Source of the DNA: Talinum fruticosum
Taxonomy: Eukaryota; Streptophyta; Magnoliopsida; Caryophyllales; Talinaceae
DNA length: 64,000 nt
Reading direction: 5' to 3'
NCBI GenBank assembly: GCA_021018815.1
Contig: JAITYX010000033.1
Location: 1,364,001-1,428,000, forward strand
Shown here piece by piece: positions 49,670 to 60,824 of the stretch. The notes under the pieces were generated by a model, which did no database searches, was not told where the DNA came from, and was given only the letters and a program-made list of their open reading frames with translations. Within the stretch, counting starts at the first letter, position 1. Each line of letters starts with the position of its first letter. Made by a program: the position numbers and the translations under genes.

Positions 49670-50419
49670 CTAGGTCTGTTTAATATTTTGAATAATAAAT
49701 TCTTGAGGAATAGTTATCTCATTCCATTTTAATAATTTATGAGTAAAAGTTGAAATATTTTCGGACTCTATTTTTAATAAAATTATCTCATCAAGAGAAG
49801 GCTTTAGTAAATATTTTGGATTAAGTTGAGAAGATAGTAGCTTGAAATAAACTCTGTAAGTAATAGCGAAATTTGTTGAAAGTTCTCTAAATTGTACTTT
49901 TGAATCATTTTGTAAATGAATATCTAAGATTAATGTATCCGTGATCCAGGGATCATTTAAATCTATCGAATAATTTGGACAAGCAGTTGAAATAAATAGG
50001 ACCATTACATATATTAGTTTGAATCATAGCCGATAATGAATCTTTGTAGCGAATTAATCTATTATCTTTAAGAGCCATGAATATAGGACAATCTAATCCT
50101 AATCTTGTTAAAGGTTTGGGAGCTATTTGAATCATACCAAAATGAATATATCCGTATTTTTCTTTATATTTTTTAATAGAGATATTTGAAAGTAACTTTA
50201 GAGTTTGAAATTTTTCATCTAAACTAAATGTTTCTTCATGATCTTTTATTGAGAAAGCGATATTGAAATCAAATTTTCCTATTTGATAAATTGTTTCTAT
50301 TTTTGTTTTGGAATAGTCCAATTTGAGAAATCAACTTGACAACTAACTTCCTTGCTATTGACCACACTAGTACTCTTACTACTACCTAGACTTAGACGAT
50401 CTCTAAACCAAGAGGCCAT
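49670..50419 (-). pseudogene. caulimovirid movement protein (30K superfamily), interrupted
   Basis: The polyprotein probably starts at the ATG at 50419-50417 (MASWFRDRLS), about 155 nt after the primer-binding site. That frame ends at a stop near 50300. The movement-protein core continues at 50321-49953 (GYIHFGMIQIAPKPLTRLG, NGPIYFNC) and at 50005-49670 (FAITYRVYFKLLSSQLNP), typical of caulimovirid members of the 30K family that open plasmodesmata. Frame breaks separate the three pieces. Confidence 0.8.
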
Positions 50420-50573
50420 CCGAGTTACGCTTGAATACTTAGTTAAGAATTATGCACATACTATCGGGACCACCGGGACCACCTCATACGACTCGACCAA
50501 CGGATAACCTAGGGCTGACCAACGGATGACCAACGCTAGCTATGGCGTAAAACCAACCAAATATACAAACATG

Positions 50574-50584
50574 GCTCGATACCA
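50574..50584 (-). promoter_or_regulatory. tRNA-Met-type primer-binding site of the provirus
   Basis: The minus strand reads TGGTATCGAGCCATG. The canonical caulimovirid site begins TGGTATCAGAGC, so one base is missing here. Its place, between the terminal repeat and the movement-protein start, is as expected. Confidence 0.7.
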
Positions 50585-50600
50585 ATTGAAAACAAGACTG

Positions 50601-50862
50601 ATGTAGGAGGTAAGGAGGCAGCAAGGGAACTGGGTATGGTTGAATAACAGGGAAGCAGAGTGACAAATTAATTAAACAAATTGATTTTCAAAATAAGAGA
50701 TTAAAATTTTAAATTGAAATAACTAAATAAAACTTGATTGAAATAATAAAGATGTTGAATCAAACTTACTTTGATTGATTAAAACTTGTACAAGAGAGTT
50801 TGGAATGTAAGCTCTCAAGAGAGAGGTTGGAGATTGAGATGCTAAGGGGTTTGACTATCTAG
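50601..50862 (-). repeat. terminal direct repeat of the provirus, 5' copy
   Basis: Second copy of the 43901-44165 repeat. Similarity stops at about 50862 (GATGCTAAGGG), where the LINE sequence begins on the plus strand. Confidence 0.82.
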
Positions 50863-50895
50863 AGAGAGAAGAACCCATTTGCTTCCGACATCCTC

Positions 50896-53097
50896 ATGGA
50901 CCCCTTGATTGACCCGCCCCAAAACGTCCGGACGATTCTACCTCTAACCCTAGCCTCTTTCTACAACGAATTACTAGCTCATTCTACCGTCAATCCCAGC
51001 CACTCGTCTTCACGGCTCTCGACGAAAATCGTCCCTCGCTAAACCCTAGCTCGATGCTACCCAAATCAGTTTTGTCTCCCGCACCTTTTTCAAACCAAGT
51101 TCGACGAATTGCAGCCTATCGTTCCCAGTCTTTCTCCTCCCGTTTTCGAATCCCTATCCGAAGAGGAAAGAATCCTCCAAGACTTCCATCCCTAAACCAC
51201 TCCAGTCGGTTTTTCGGTGTTGCCCTTGCCCGAATTAGCCCTAACCACTACCATATCTGCCTTAATCGAGACCCATCTTATGCCACTTCCCATCTTGCCA
51301 TGAATTGTCCTATCTTGACTAGCATCGAACCTGCACTCTTCGTCCTCGAGCGAACCGGTCACGAAGCGATTTTGACTCGGTCATGGACGGTCAAAGCAAG
51401 AATTGTCGGTTTTCCTAGAAAGGAAAACCAGATCTTTTGCTTTCCCATTGACTCTATCAAAGCCTCTCCGAATCTCGGTAGAATGAAGAGGTTAGCTGGT
51501 TCCGATTTTTCGAAAAAGCATAGGTATACAAAGCCAATGTGCCGGAGGTCCGGAGACGCGAGCCCAGTGAAAACAACACATCGGAGAACAAAGGAAGAAG
51601 TCTTCGTTCAGAATTCCGAGCGAGACCTAGCACACTTGCAAGTATGTTGCTCAAATTGGATGGTCGTGGAATGGATCGAAAAGAAGTTTCGGGACCTTTC
51701 TTCTTCGAGTAATATCTTTCCTCTTTGTTATGTTGTTCTTGGGTTTCTACTATGTTTAGTCTCCCTAGATGCTCGGTGTTTTGGTGTTGTTGCTTGCTGG
51801 GATATGTACTGCTTATTGCCTCCTCGCTCTTATCTTGGTTCCCGTTATGAGTACTCGCCTTACTCTTCTCGGCTATAAAGAGGGTTGTTTGATGTGCGTT
51901 TTCCCCATCCCCTCTTCCAAATCATCTGCCTCCTTAGAGCCTTCCCTCTTATGTCTCACCTCGTGAACACCTTTGCCAAGGCCAAAGATGCCCACATTCA
52001 GAACCAACTCCTCATTCCCAGCCTTAATGCTCAATCCCAGTGGGAGAATCCAAGTGATGTGGATAAAAGTGCTAGTGAAGTCATATCTCTACCTGTCCCG
52101 ATCGGAAGCTCTCCTATTCCAACTCCGTCATCTTTGGCTTTGGAATCAAGGGTCAAGATCACAATGCCTTTGATGTCAAGAGAAATCATCCTCACTCTCC
52201 CTCCTATTCTATCGGCCGGATAGGGGATCATCTCGAACCCCTCTATCCCTAATCTCGGCTGCAATGAGCAACTTGACTTGAACCGGGAATCCTCCCCACC
52301 CCTGCATCCTCCGGACGATTTCTTGTCTCTCTGTCTGTTGGGTAAAGTCCGGGAGAACACATCCCCCTTCTTGCTATAGTTGCTAAGACAAAAGTCGACT
52401 GGAAATGTGTCAAAGGGCAAGTTGACTATATTGAACTGGGCAATGATTGGATCCTTTTTCGGTTTGCTAATGTTCGGGATAAGCAATTGGTCTTTGATAA
52501 CCGCCTTTGGTTTATGAATGGTCTTAACCTTGTCATCTTCCTTTGGATCCCCTTCTTTGACCCCTTTGCTACCAATATCTCCAATATTGATCAGTGGGTT
52601 AGAATTCGCGACTCCCGGGAGTTTTGGAATTTTAACTCACTATCCCACCTACTTAAACCTCGTGGGGACTGTTGTTAAACTGGACCAGCACACTCTTTTA
52701 AGGCAAAAAGGTCGCTTTGCTAGAGTTTGTGTTGATATTGATATCTCCAAACCTTTGAGAGGTTGCATTAATATCTCAAATGGGTCTTTCTCCCCGACCG
52801 TCCCTCTAATTTATGAGGGTTTACATGAAGTTTGTGCTATTTGCGACGGTGATTCTCATGCCCTCGAAGCTTGCCCAATCTACCCTTCTCATCCCAAAAT
52901 CGAGTATATGGTTGAAAATTTTGGTTCTCATTTTATCTCTGGCCTCACCCAAACCACCCCTGCCTCTCATCCTCCAAATCCTACTCCCAAAGATAAATGG
53001 GTCACTATTACTCCCGAGAAAGAGAACTAAGTCTACCAAAAGACTTAGGAATGACAACCACACTTCAAAAACCATGCATGTCTCTATCATGTCCTAA
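50896..53097 (+). pseudogene. LINE ORF1: DUF4283 / zinc-knuckle RNA-binding protein
   Basis: A likely start at 50896 gives MDPLIDPPQNVRTILP with a stop at 51040. Later pieces carry the DUF4283-type segment (WILFRFANVRDKQLVFDNRL near 52450-52500) and the frame at 52518-53030. That frame has KGRFARVCVDIDISKPLR and the knuckle CAICDGDSHALEACP, typical of plant LINE ORF1. Frames switch several times; no intact ORF1 remains. Confidence 0.75.
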
Positions 53098-53920
53098 GAA
53101 CCCTCAAAATACTGTCCTACTATAAGTCATGAGAAGAGCAACTTGGGAGAATCTTCCACTCTTATCTCTTCTAGCCCCGAAATTACCAATTCCAAAAAGA
53201 AGGCTCCTTTTGCTGAGACTCCTTGTCCGAAATAACCAAGTGATGATTGATAGTCCTTAACTTGAGACAACAAATTGTGTTCCTAAAAGTAAGGGTCAAC
53301 CTTTGTTTGCTACCCCTCATGCAAACGATGAGGATGTTATTGCTGAGGATGATACGGATGAAGGTACTCGTTGGTTCTGAAGAGGATGTGTGTGATATGT
53401 TCCTTGACCTGGAAAACTTTGAGGATATTGCACTCTCAACCGATTCTTCAAAGAAAAGGAAAATGGTGGAAGACGGAGAGGAGCTATCCTCTCACCCCTC
53501 CCCTTAAGTTATATTTTGATGGTTGTCTACACTCCGAGTCTTTTGGTTGGGGTTTGGTGGCTGTGGCCGTGGCTGTGGTAGTATTTTCACCTCATTTAGT
53601 TTTCCCCATTGTTGTCCTCCCCTCACTGCCTGGTTTTTATGCTTTTACGGAGAGAGGAAATTTGGAATTCTCTAAATTTCCCAAGGCCTTTCTTTCGACC
53701 AACCCCAAGGGGACTGTTCCTTGCAATGTAAAAAGGATTGTTTTGTTTATAGGCTTCATAAGGCGGAACAAAATCTTGATACCTACTACTATCGGTTGGG
53801 GTCATATTTTGCATACATTTGGAAGGGTGATATTGCTACGAACATTATTTGGCCCCTTGACTGCGAAAAGTCCCCTCTAAGGATGTTGAACAATCTACAA
53901 ATTAAAAACAGTCAATTATT

Positions 53921-56900
53921 ATGAAAATCATTAGTTGGAGTGTGCAGAGTGTTAAAAGAGAGAAAGTCCTTACCGAGCTTAACTACATAAAGAACTTACA
54001 TCAGCCTGACATCTTATTTCTTATTGAAACTATGGTTAATTCTACAAATGCGAGATAGAATTATCCGCAAGCTAGACTACGACCATTATGAAATGATTCC
54101 TCCGATAAACCATTCCGGGGAATATGGGCACTATGGAATACTTCAAACGTCACTGTCCACGCTCTAGCAAAAGAGGATCAAGCTATACACCTCTATGTGA
54201 AAGATAAAGAAACAAATAAAGAGTCTCGTTATATCGAGGGTCTATGGACCGGCCAAAGAGCGGCATAAAGCTGAGTTTTGGAATAAGTTTCCTTTATTGA
54301 ATATAGTTTTGATCTCCCATGGTGTTTAATAGGGGAATTTAATGAAATCTCTTGCGCTGATGAGAAAAAAGGAGGAAATGTTCTCACCCCACATAAAATG
54401 GTCCGACTCAATAGATTTATGAATTCTATAAATGGTAGTACCTTACCATTGATTGGTAGGATTTTTACTTGGAAAAGATGTATTAGAGGCACTCTTATCT
54501 ACGAACAACTTGACGAGCTATTGCTAGACAAGATTGGCTCAATTGTTATCCCGAAAGTAAAATTATCCATGGTCCTTTTCTTTTCGGATCATTCTTATAT
54601 CCTTATAGATACTAAGCCTAATGTTAACGAGACAAAAAACTTGTAGCTTTAGATACCAACCTCATTGGGTGTACTCACCAAAAGTCCATACTATTGTCCA
54701 TGATAACTGGAAAAATGAGGTTAGAGGTACTTCTTTGTTTCAAATTATATGCAAACTCAAACGGATTAAGAGTCGACTCAAATACTGGAGTAGGACAACC
54801 AATCTTAATTTTAAAAACAAAATGGAAGTTAACACTGAAAAAATTCAGTATGTCGAAACCAAGCTTATTGACCAGACCTCAAAACTTTAGACTCAATCAG
54901 TGGCTTTGTAGACTAATAAGGCAAAGAGAAAAATTATTATGTTCAACCGATGTACTGAGGAAAATATTTCAGAAAGAAATGGTTAACGTAAGGTGATAGG
55001 AACTCCAAGTTTTTTCATATCGGTGCTATGACTAGAAAACGAAGAAAGACCATCACCCGTTGAAAAGATAACTTTGGAATACGGATTGAAGACATGACCT
55101 CCATTTGCGACAAATTTGTCAATAACTATAAATGTTGTTACACGAGTAATCAAAATAGAATAAAGATGCCACCTTCATTTATTAATAAAATAGATGATCA
55201 CCAAAGAAATGAACTAACAAAGTCCTTCTCCATCGAAGAAATAAAAATGCAATCTTCTAGATGGATGCCTCAAAAGCTCCATGTCCGAGATGGTTTTGGT
55301 CTGCGGTTTTTTAGAAATATTGGGATATTGTGAGCCAGGATATTATTTCGATGGTTAATGACTTCCACGGAAAAGGGAAAATCCTTAAAGAAATTAACCA
55401 CACTTTTGTCACTCTTGTACCAAAAGTGGATGACCCAACCACAACGAGTCATTTTAGACCAATTAGCCTCCGTAACACGGTTTACAAGATTATTGCAAAG
55501 ATGCTTGCAAATAGACTAAAACTTTGTTTGAATGCTCCAAAGTGCTTTTGTCCCAGGGAGATAAATACATGACAATATATTGCTTACTCATGAAATTATG
55601 AACAAATTTAGGAAAGCAAAGAGCAAAACGGCATGGGTGGCCCTTAAGTTAGACATGAAAAAAGCTTATGACCGGGTTGAATGGGACTTTTTATTTGATT
55701 GCCTTATTGGTATGGGTTTTCCACCAAAGTGGAATAGCTAGATAAAGGAGTGTATATCTTCTGTTTCTTATTCTATACTCATAAATGATCAACCTCGGGG
55801 TTTTTCAAACCATCTAGAAGACTAACACAAGGTGACCCGCTATCACCTTATCTCTTCCTTATCCGCATGGAAGCTCTTTTCGCAAAGCCGATCCGTGCTG
55901 GCACCATCGGAAAACAAAGAATTGGAATTAAAATTAGTGCAAAAGGGACCTTATCCCTGCACTCTTTTTACAGATAGTCTTTTATTTTGCAAAGCAAAAG
56001 CACAGGTATGTTGTAATTTAAAAAAGATAATGGATGAATTTTGCTCATCCTCCGACCAACCGATTAATTTTCACAAATCATCAATGATCTTTTCTTCAAA
56101 AGTAGATAAAAGGGATAAGGAAATAGCTTCTGCCATTTTCCATATTCCTATCGTTGAATCTCTTGTAAAATACTTAGGATGCCCATGGAAAAACGAAAAT
56201 CCCGTTATTTTCACCTCTGTTGGACAAAGCAAATAGCAGCCTTAGTTCTTGGAAGGCTAATTGTCCGTCAAAAGCTGGTAGAGCGAGTATTAATACAATC
56301 AAATGTAGAATCTCTCCCAGCCCACATTATGCAATGCTTCAAGCTCCCAAAGCATATCACTCATTCTCTTGATAAAGTTAATAGGAATTTTTTTGGAAGA
56401 ATAATGGTAATAAAGGAATACCCATGATTGCATGGGATCATATCTGCACGACCAAAATGTGAAGGTGGATTAGGTCTACGAAAAATCGAAGATGTTAATA
56501 TTGTTTTCCAATGTAAACTTATATGGAAACTAATGAAAGAACCAAATAATTTATGGGTCAAAAATATGAAAGCAAAATACGCAGACTAGAACGAACTCGT
56601 TTTCCGGATCCCCAAAGCAAAATATGATATCACCGGCTAAAAGCTATCCTACTTTACGTAAAGGGATTCAGTGGAAAGTTAGTGATGGATCAAACATTCG
56701 TTTCCGGACAGATTGTTGGTGTCACCACCAAAATCTCCTTCAGCTCATAGGCTTCGACCCTTAAACGCTCAACCTACAAACAAAGGTAAGTTTTTTCCTA
56801 AACAAGGATAATGAACGGGATATCCCTAAATTCACATTGGTGTTACCTAATGAGTATATAGATATCATTACCGGTATCCAACTATCGATGTTTAAAAAAC

Positions 56901-57890
56901 AAGATGAATCCTGTTGGGGTTTATCAGGAAATTGGTTGTTCAAAACAAAAACGGCAACAAAACTTGTCCGGAATGCACATAGTCACAACACTTGGGAGGG
57001 TAGCTGGATTTGGAACACGGACATACCTCCTAAGATCAAGACCTTCCTTTGGCAATTTCTACTGGATTTGCTACCTTTGAGAAAGACTCTTGCTAATAGA
57101 GGGATACAACTTGACCCAATATGCAAAATCTGCCATCGGGATGATGAATCAAGCGATCACTGCTTTTTAATCGCCAAAAACCGCCCGGTATGGAACCTTG
57201 CAAAAAGCCACCGATGGATCAACTCGATTAACTTCATCAATCCCCACAATAATGGTATCTTCATCCTCCAAGCGGTGCACACCTCCCTCACAAAGGAGCA
57301 ACTACAACGAGTCATCTTCCTTCTATGGAGTATTTGGAAGGAAAGGAATGCGGTAATCTTCAGCGAAGAAGGTTTTCACCATATTAGCAGGGTGCTTATT
57401 AGAGCAAAGAAAGCAGCGGCAGAATGGAAATCAAGAAAATTTTTCTCTCAATCAAATGTCCGCAACAACGGCAATTCAACAAGAGACAAACGGCTCCATC
57501 CGGTGAAATGGAATAAACCAGTCAAAGGACATGTTAAGCTCAATTTTGATGGTTCATTTAGAAACAATAGTGCAGCTATGGGCTTCCTATTGAGAGATGA
57601 CCATGACAATCTTCTACTTTCGGGAGCAGATCAGGTTAGGCCACACATCAATTCTAGTAGCCGAAGTGAGTGCACTTAGATTTGGGATTCATCAAGCAGT
57701 TAAAGCAAACATCGGAAAAATAGCTATTGAAGGTGACAACAAAGTGATCATTGAAAGCATTAGAGGAAAGTATAAAATACCATGGGAAATCGATTACATC
57801 ATTCAAGACATTAGACAGATGATGTCCGCTTTTCAAAACTGCGATATCAATCATATTTACGAGGAAGCAAATACTACAAAAGATTAGTTG
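53921..57890 (+). pseudogene. LINE ORF2: endonuclease, reverse transcriptase, zf-RVT, RNase H
   Basis: Starts MKIISWSVQSVKREKVLTEL (53921), the usual N-terminus of the exonuclease-endonuclease-phosphatase fold. RT blocks: NHTFVTLVPKVDDPTTTSHF with RPISL (55400-55470), KLDMKKAYDRVEWDFL (about 55645-55690) and RLTQGDPLSPYLFLI (about 55822-55865). The catalytic box that should read FADD is LFTDSLLF here (about 55970), so one Asp is missing. The intact stretch 56837-57679 has zf-RVT (CKICHRDDESSDHC) and then the RNase H start VKLNFDGSFRNNSAAMGFLL. The next frame to 57887 supplies IEGDNKVIIESI. Many stops and frame breaks; enzymatically dead. Confidence 0.82.
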
Positions 57891-58060
57891 GCTCACTATG
57901 GACAGACAGATTACGTCTCCTACTTGTTTGGGACGAGTGTCATTCCCCTACTCTCTCTTGTATCCTGGCAAATGATAACTTAGGTAGAATCCTTGTGAGA
58001 AGAGTTGTCTAAGTTTTGCTTGTTCCTCCATTCTTTACCCGAGTGCAAAAAAAATAAATA

Positions 58061-58388
58061 AAATATTTAGTTTCATGTATGATGAGCATCAATTATATAT
58101 TTGGCGTGTATAGTCACACGGGTAGTGCAAATATTTTGTATACCCCTAGCACATATTAATATAAGAATGTTTTTTCAGTATTTTCTTTTCTTTTTTTTTT
58201 TTTTTGGCTTCTAATTTTGTACGTAAAGCTTTATTTAGAAAATAAGACGTGCATGGTAGTTAGAACCGACTTCTTCCGACCGATCAACTACTTTGATTAA
58301 TGGATATCCGTAAAAACAAGCATGTGAAAAGGATCACGGTTATTTCTATGTCACACATTATCAATCATAAACTACTCTTCACATTGGG
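58061..58388. other. upstream region of the K/E-rich secreted protein gene
   Basis: AT-rich, with a poly(T) tract at 58191-58204. No transposon end recognised beyond the LINE tail. Confidence 0.5.
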
Positions 58389-58395
58389 TATAAAA
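58389..58395 (+). promoter_or_regulatory. TATA box for the K/E-rich secreted protein gene
   Basis: TATAAAA, 72 bp upstream of the chosen ATG at 58461. A start site near 58420 would exclude the in-frame ATG at 58416, which supports 58461 as the real start. Confidence 0.6.
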
Positions 58396-58460
58396 TCCCT
58401 TCATAAGTATTCTTCATGTTGAAAATCGGTTCGAATTTTTTTGTCGAGTTCAAAGAAAAC

Positions 58461-59275
58461 ATGGCTATTACTAGATTATCATTCACAATTCTATTACTAT
58501 GTTTATTCATAAATCAGGTAATGAGCTACAAAACTGATGTTCTAAAGGAGCCAAAGAAACCAGTGGCGGAGAATACAGTTGATAAATACATTATGAAGTT
58601 GAGGACCTTGGAGGAAAAAATTAAGCACATGGGGAAGAAGCCAATGACAGAACAGCAAGAGGAAAAGGTGCAGTTGGAGAAGCACAGAATAAAAGAGGAA
58701 GAAAAGATGGTTAAGGAGCAGGAAAAGTTGCACAAGGCGAAGAAGGAAAACGAACCCCAGAAGAAAGAGCAGGAGAAGCAAGGGAAGAAGAAGGAGAAGG
58801 AGCAGAAGAAGGCAGATGACAAGGCAATGAAGGACGAGTTGAAGGGCATGGATGAGGAAGCCAAACAGGAGAAGAAGGATGAGAAGGGGCAGAAGCAAAG
58901 AGAGAAGGAGATCGAGAAACAAGCAAAAAGGGGGATAAGGGACAGAAGAAGGCAGATGAGAAGGCGATGAAGGAGGAGTTGAAGGGCATGGATGAGGAAG
59001 CCGAGCAGGAGAAGAAGGATGAGAAGGGATTGAAGCAGAATGAGAAACAAAGAAAACGGGAGGAGAAAGCACAGAAGAAAGCCGACGATAAGGCGATGAA
59101 AGATGAGCTGAAGGGCATGAAAGAGGAAGCTGAACAAGAGAAGAAGGATGAGGCATGGCAGAAGCAAAGAGAGAAGGAGATACAGAACATTGAGAAACAG
59201 GAGAAGAAGGAGAAGAAGGAAAAAATAAGGTTCATAAGAAGGAAGAATTTTGATTTACATTCTAATATATACTAA
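58461..59275 (+). CDS. secreted Lys/Glu-rich tandem-repeat protein, family not recognised (one frame break)
   Basis: Starts MAITRLSFTILLLCLFINQV, a clear signal peptide likely cut after ...VMS, followed by YKTDVLKEPKKPVAENTVDK. The rest is extremely charged (Lys, Glu, Gln, Asp), with predicted long helix or coiled coil. Three tandem units start at about 58802, 58942 and 59071 with the core QKK-A-DDKAMKDELKGMDEEA. Units are about 140, 129 and 129 nt. The first is not a multiple of three because A5G5 at 58925-58934 is one base short. As written the frame ends at 58970; the rest continues in the next frame (58967-59275) to FDLHSNIY. With one base more the protein would be about 271 aa. No enzyme domain is visible. 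A secreted structural or apoplastic protein is possible but unproven. The upstream in-frame ATG at 58416 seems too close to the predicted start site. Confidence 0.65.
58802..59199 (+). repeat. three tandem coding repeats (43-47 codons)
   Basis: Units begin CAGAAGAA(G/A)GC(A/C)GA(T/C)GA at about 58802, 58942 and 59071. They share the core encoding AMK(D/E)ELKGM(D/K)EEA. Divergence between units is modest, so the expansion is not ancient. Confidence 0.85.
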
Positions 59276-59609
59276 TCTATGTGTCTGCGGTGGCGCACGT
59301 AGCCAATATATTTAATGGTATTTCTTTTGTAATATTCTTGAATTTTATAAATATTATTATTTTTTATCGGTGTCCTCTTTAACAATTTTATGAATTTTTA
59401 AAGATTTTTAAACATAAATTTTAACTTTTTTTTATCAGATGTCCCGGGACACCCTTGCCTATCAAATAGCTCCGCCATTGTCTGTCTGTACGTACGTATG
59501 TATGGATGGATAGATATACGACATTGAATAAATGCCTAATCAGAGGCAACTAATTACAGAAAAATATTGTAATATAATTACTCATTAAGCAGCCTAATTA
59601 ATTAGTATC

Positions 59610-59640
<31 letters not shown>
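59276..59640. other. AT-rich DNA ending in a (TA)n run
   Basis: No gene. Includes CGTACGTACGTATGTATGGATG simple-repeat DNA near 59487 and a (TA)n run at 59611-59658. The latter may abut the left end of the Helitron-like element. Confidence 0.55.
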
Positions 59641-59664
<24 letters not shown>

Positions 59665-59757
59665 AAGTTGTGTCCGAGCGATGTAGGAGCAACACGTAGG
59701 ATGCTTACTTGTCGATATCATTAATTGTAATTTTTTTTCTGATAATATCAATTGCAA

Positions 59758-60450
59758 AATTAAATTATTTTTAAACAAAATAATCCAAAAATATTAAAAA
59801 AAATTTTGAAGTTATGTTTATGAAAATTAATTGCCATAATTCTATAAATAATAATTTTTAAGAATAAATAATTTAAAAATTTAATTAAAATCATAACTAT
59901 CATAGTGTCTCTTGATATGGCAATGGTGCAACTTACTACTAAAATAAGGACCATTGATTTTTAACAATAAATAATTTAATTTTTAATGTAACTTATTATT
60001 ATTAGTTTTCAGTTTTAAAAAATAAATATCTAATTTGCAATAAAGGGAGTTTTGTTACTTATCATTAATTGATAATCATCAATAGTGAGAATAACTTACC
60101 AATTACTTGATTTAATTAATAAGAAACATTATCTCAAATTGAAGTATAATATTAAAGTATATGGGTACAAAAATTGTGTCATGTAATAACAAAAATGTCA
60201 ATAACATGTGTGAATATAAAACAAAATAATCTAAAAATATTTAAAAAATTTTTTGAAGTTATGTTTATGAAAATTAATTGCCATAATTTTATACATAATG
60301 ATCTTTAAGAATAAATAATTTAACATTTAATTAAAATCATAACTATTATAGTGTCTCTTGATATGGCTATTGAAGTATAATATTGAAGTATACGGGTACA
60401 AAAATTGTCATGTAATAACAAAAACGTCAATAACATGTGTGAATATAAAT
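59758..60450. repeat. two direct-repeat pairs inside the Helitron-like element
   Basis: Pair A, about 150 bp: 59775-59924 and 60217-60366 share TTGAAGTTATGTTTATGAAA and ATAGTGTCTCTTGATATGGC. Pair B, about 80 bp: 60139-60218 and 60369-60448 share TTGAAGTATAATATT and GTCAATAACATGTGTGAATA. The arrangement A-B-A-B suggests one tandem duplication of an A+B block. Confidence 0.8.
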
Positions 60451-60824
60451 ATCAATGGAAAAGAAAGAGTTTATAGGATAAATATATTTTGTGAAATTTA
60501 TATTTTATTATTTAATATAAATATTATTTTATTATTTATATTATTATTTTTAAAAAATTACATTTTTAATAATGAAAAAATATTTATTTATATGATATTA
60601 AATAATTAAAAAAAATTGGAAGTTACATTTATGATAATTAATTGACATTTATGAACAAATATATTAATTTTACATTATAGTTTTTTGTCTTCATTTGCAA
60701 ATTCTATAAATAAGAATTCCAATTTCTATCCATCTCATGCAAATTTTTGTGCTCACATAATTCAAAGTTGAAAAAGTCCACAAAAATGAGCTCCAACAAG
60801 CGTCGTTTGGTTAAAAAGAGTGTT

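Larger units (their letters stand above)
43901..50862 (-). mobile_element. endogenous caulimovirid (pararetrovirus) provirus, decayed
   Basis: On the minus strand the domain order is movement protein, capsid with zinc knuckle, aspartic protease, reverse transcriptase, RNase H. This is the Caulimoviridae order in which all domains lie in one polyprotein. There is no integrase, which separates it from Ty3/Gypsy elements. A tRNA-Met-type primer-binding site lies at 50574-50584, just upstream of the polyprotein start near 50419. Direct repeats of about 260 bp occur at both ends (43901-44165 and 50601-50862), so one genome unit is about 6.7 kb. Stops and frame breaks occur in every domain, so it is a non-functional fossil. 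The genus is not assigned. Confidence 0.85.
50865..58060 (+). mobile_element. L1-type LINE with RNase H, near full length, inactive
   Basis: A plant L1-like non-LTR retrotransposon of about 7.2 kb. ORF1 is an RNA-binding protein with DUF4283 and a zinc knuckle. ORF2 has an endonuclease, reverse transcriptase, zf-RVT domain and a C-terminal RNase H. It ends in an A-rich tail (GTGCAAAAAAAATAAATAAA, about 58045-58062). Its 5' end touches the viral terminal repeat at about 50862, so it probably inserted into or beside the provirus. I could not identify a target-site duplication. Both ORFs carry many stops and frameshifts. Confidence 0.85.

Noticed and set aside
43901..50862. Reading the provirus as a Ty3/Gypsy LTR retrotransposon
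   Set aside because: No integrase is present, a movement protein precedes the capsid, and the terminal repeats lack U3 and lie where the viral R region should.
58526..59235. Minus-strand frames of 174-213 codons rich in Leu, Ser and Phe
   Set aside because: They are the antisense of the Lys/Glu-rich coding repeats on the plus strand.
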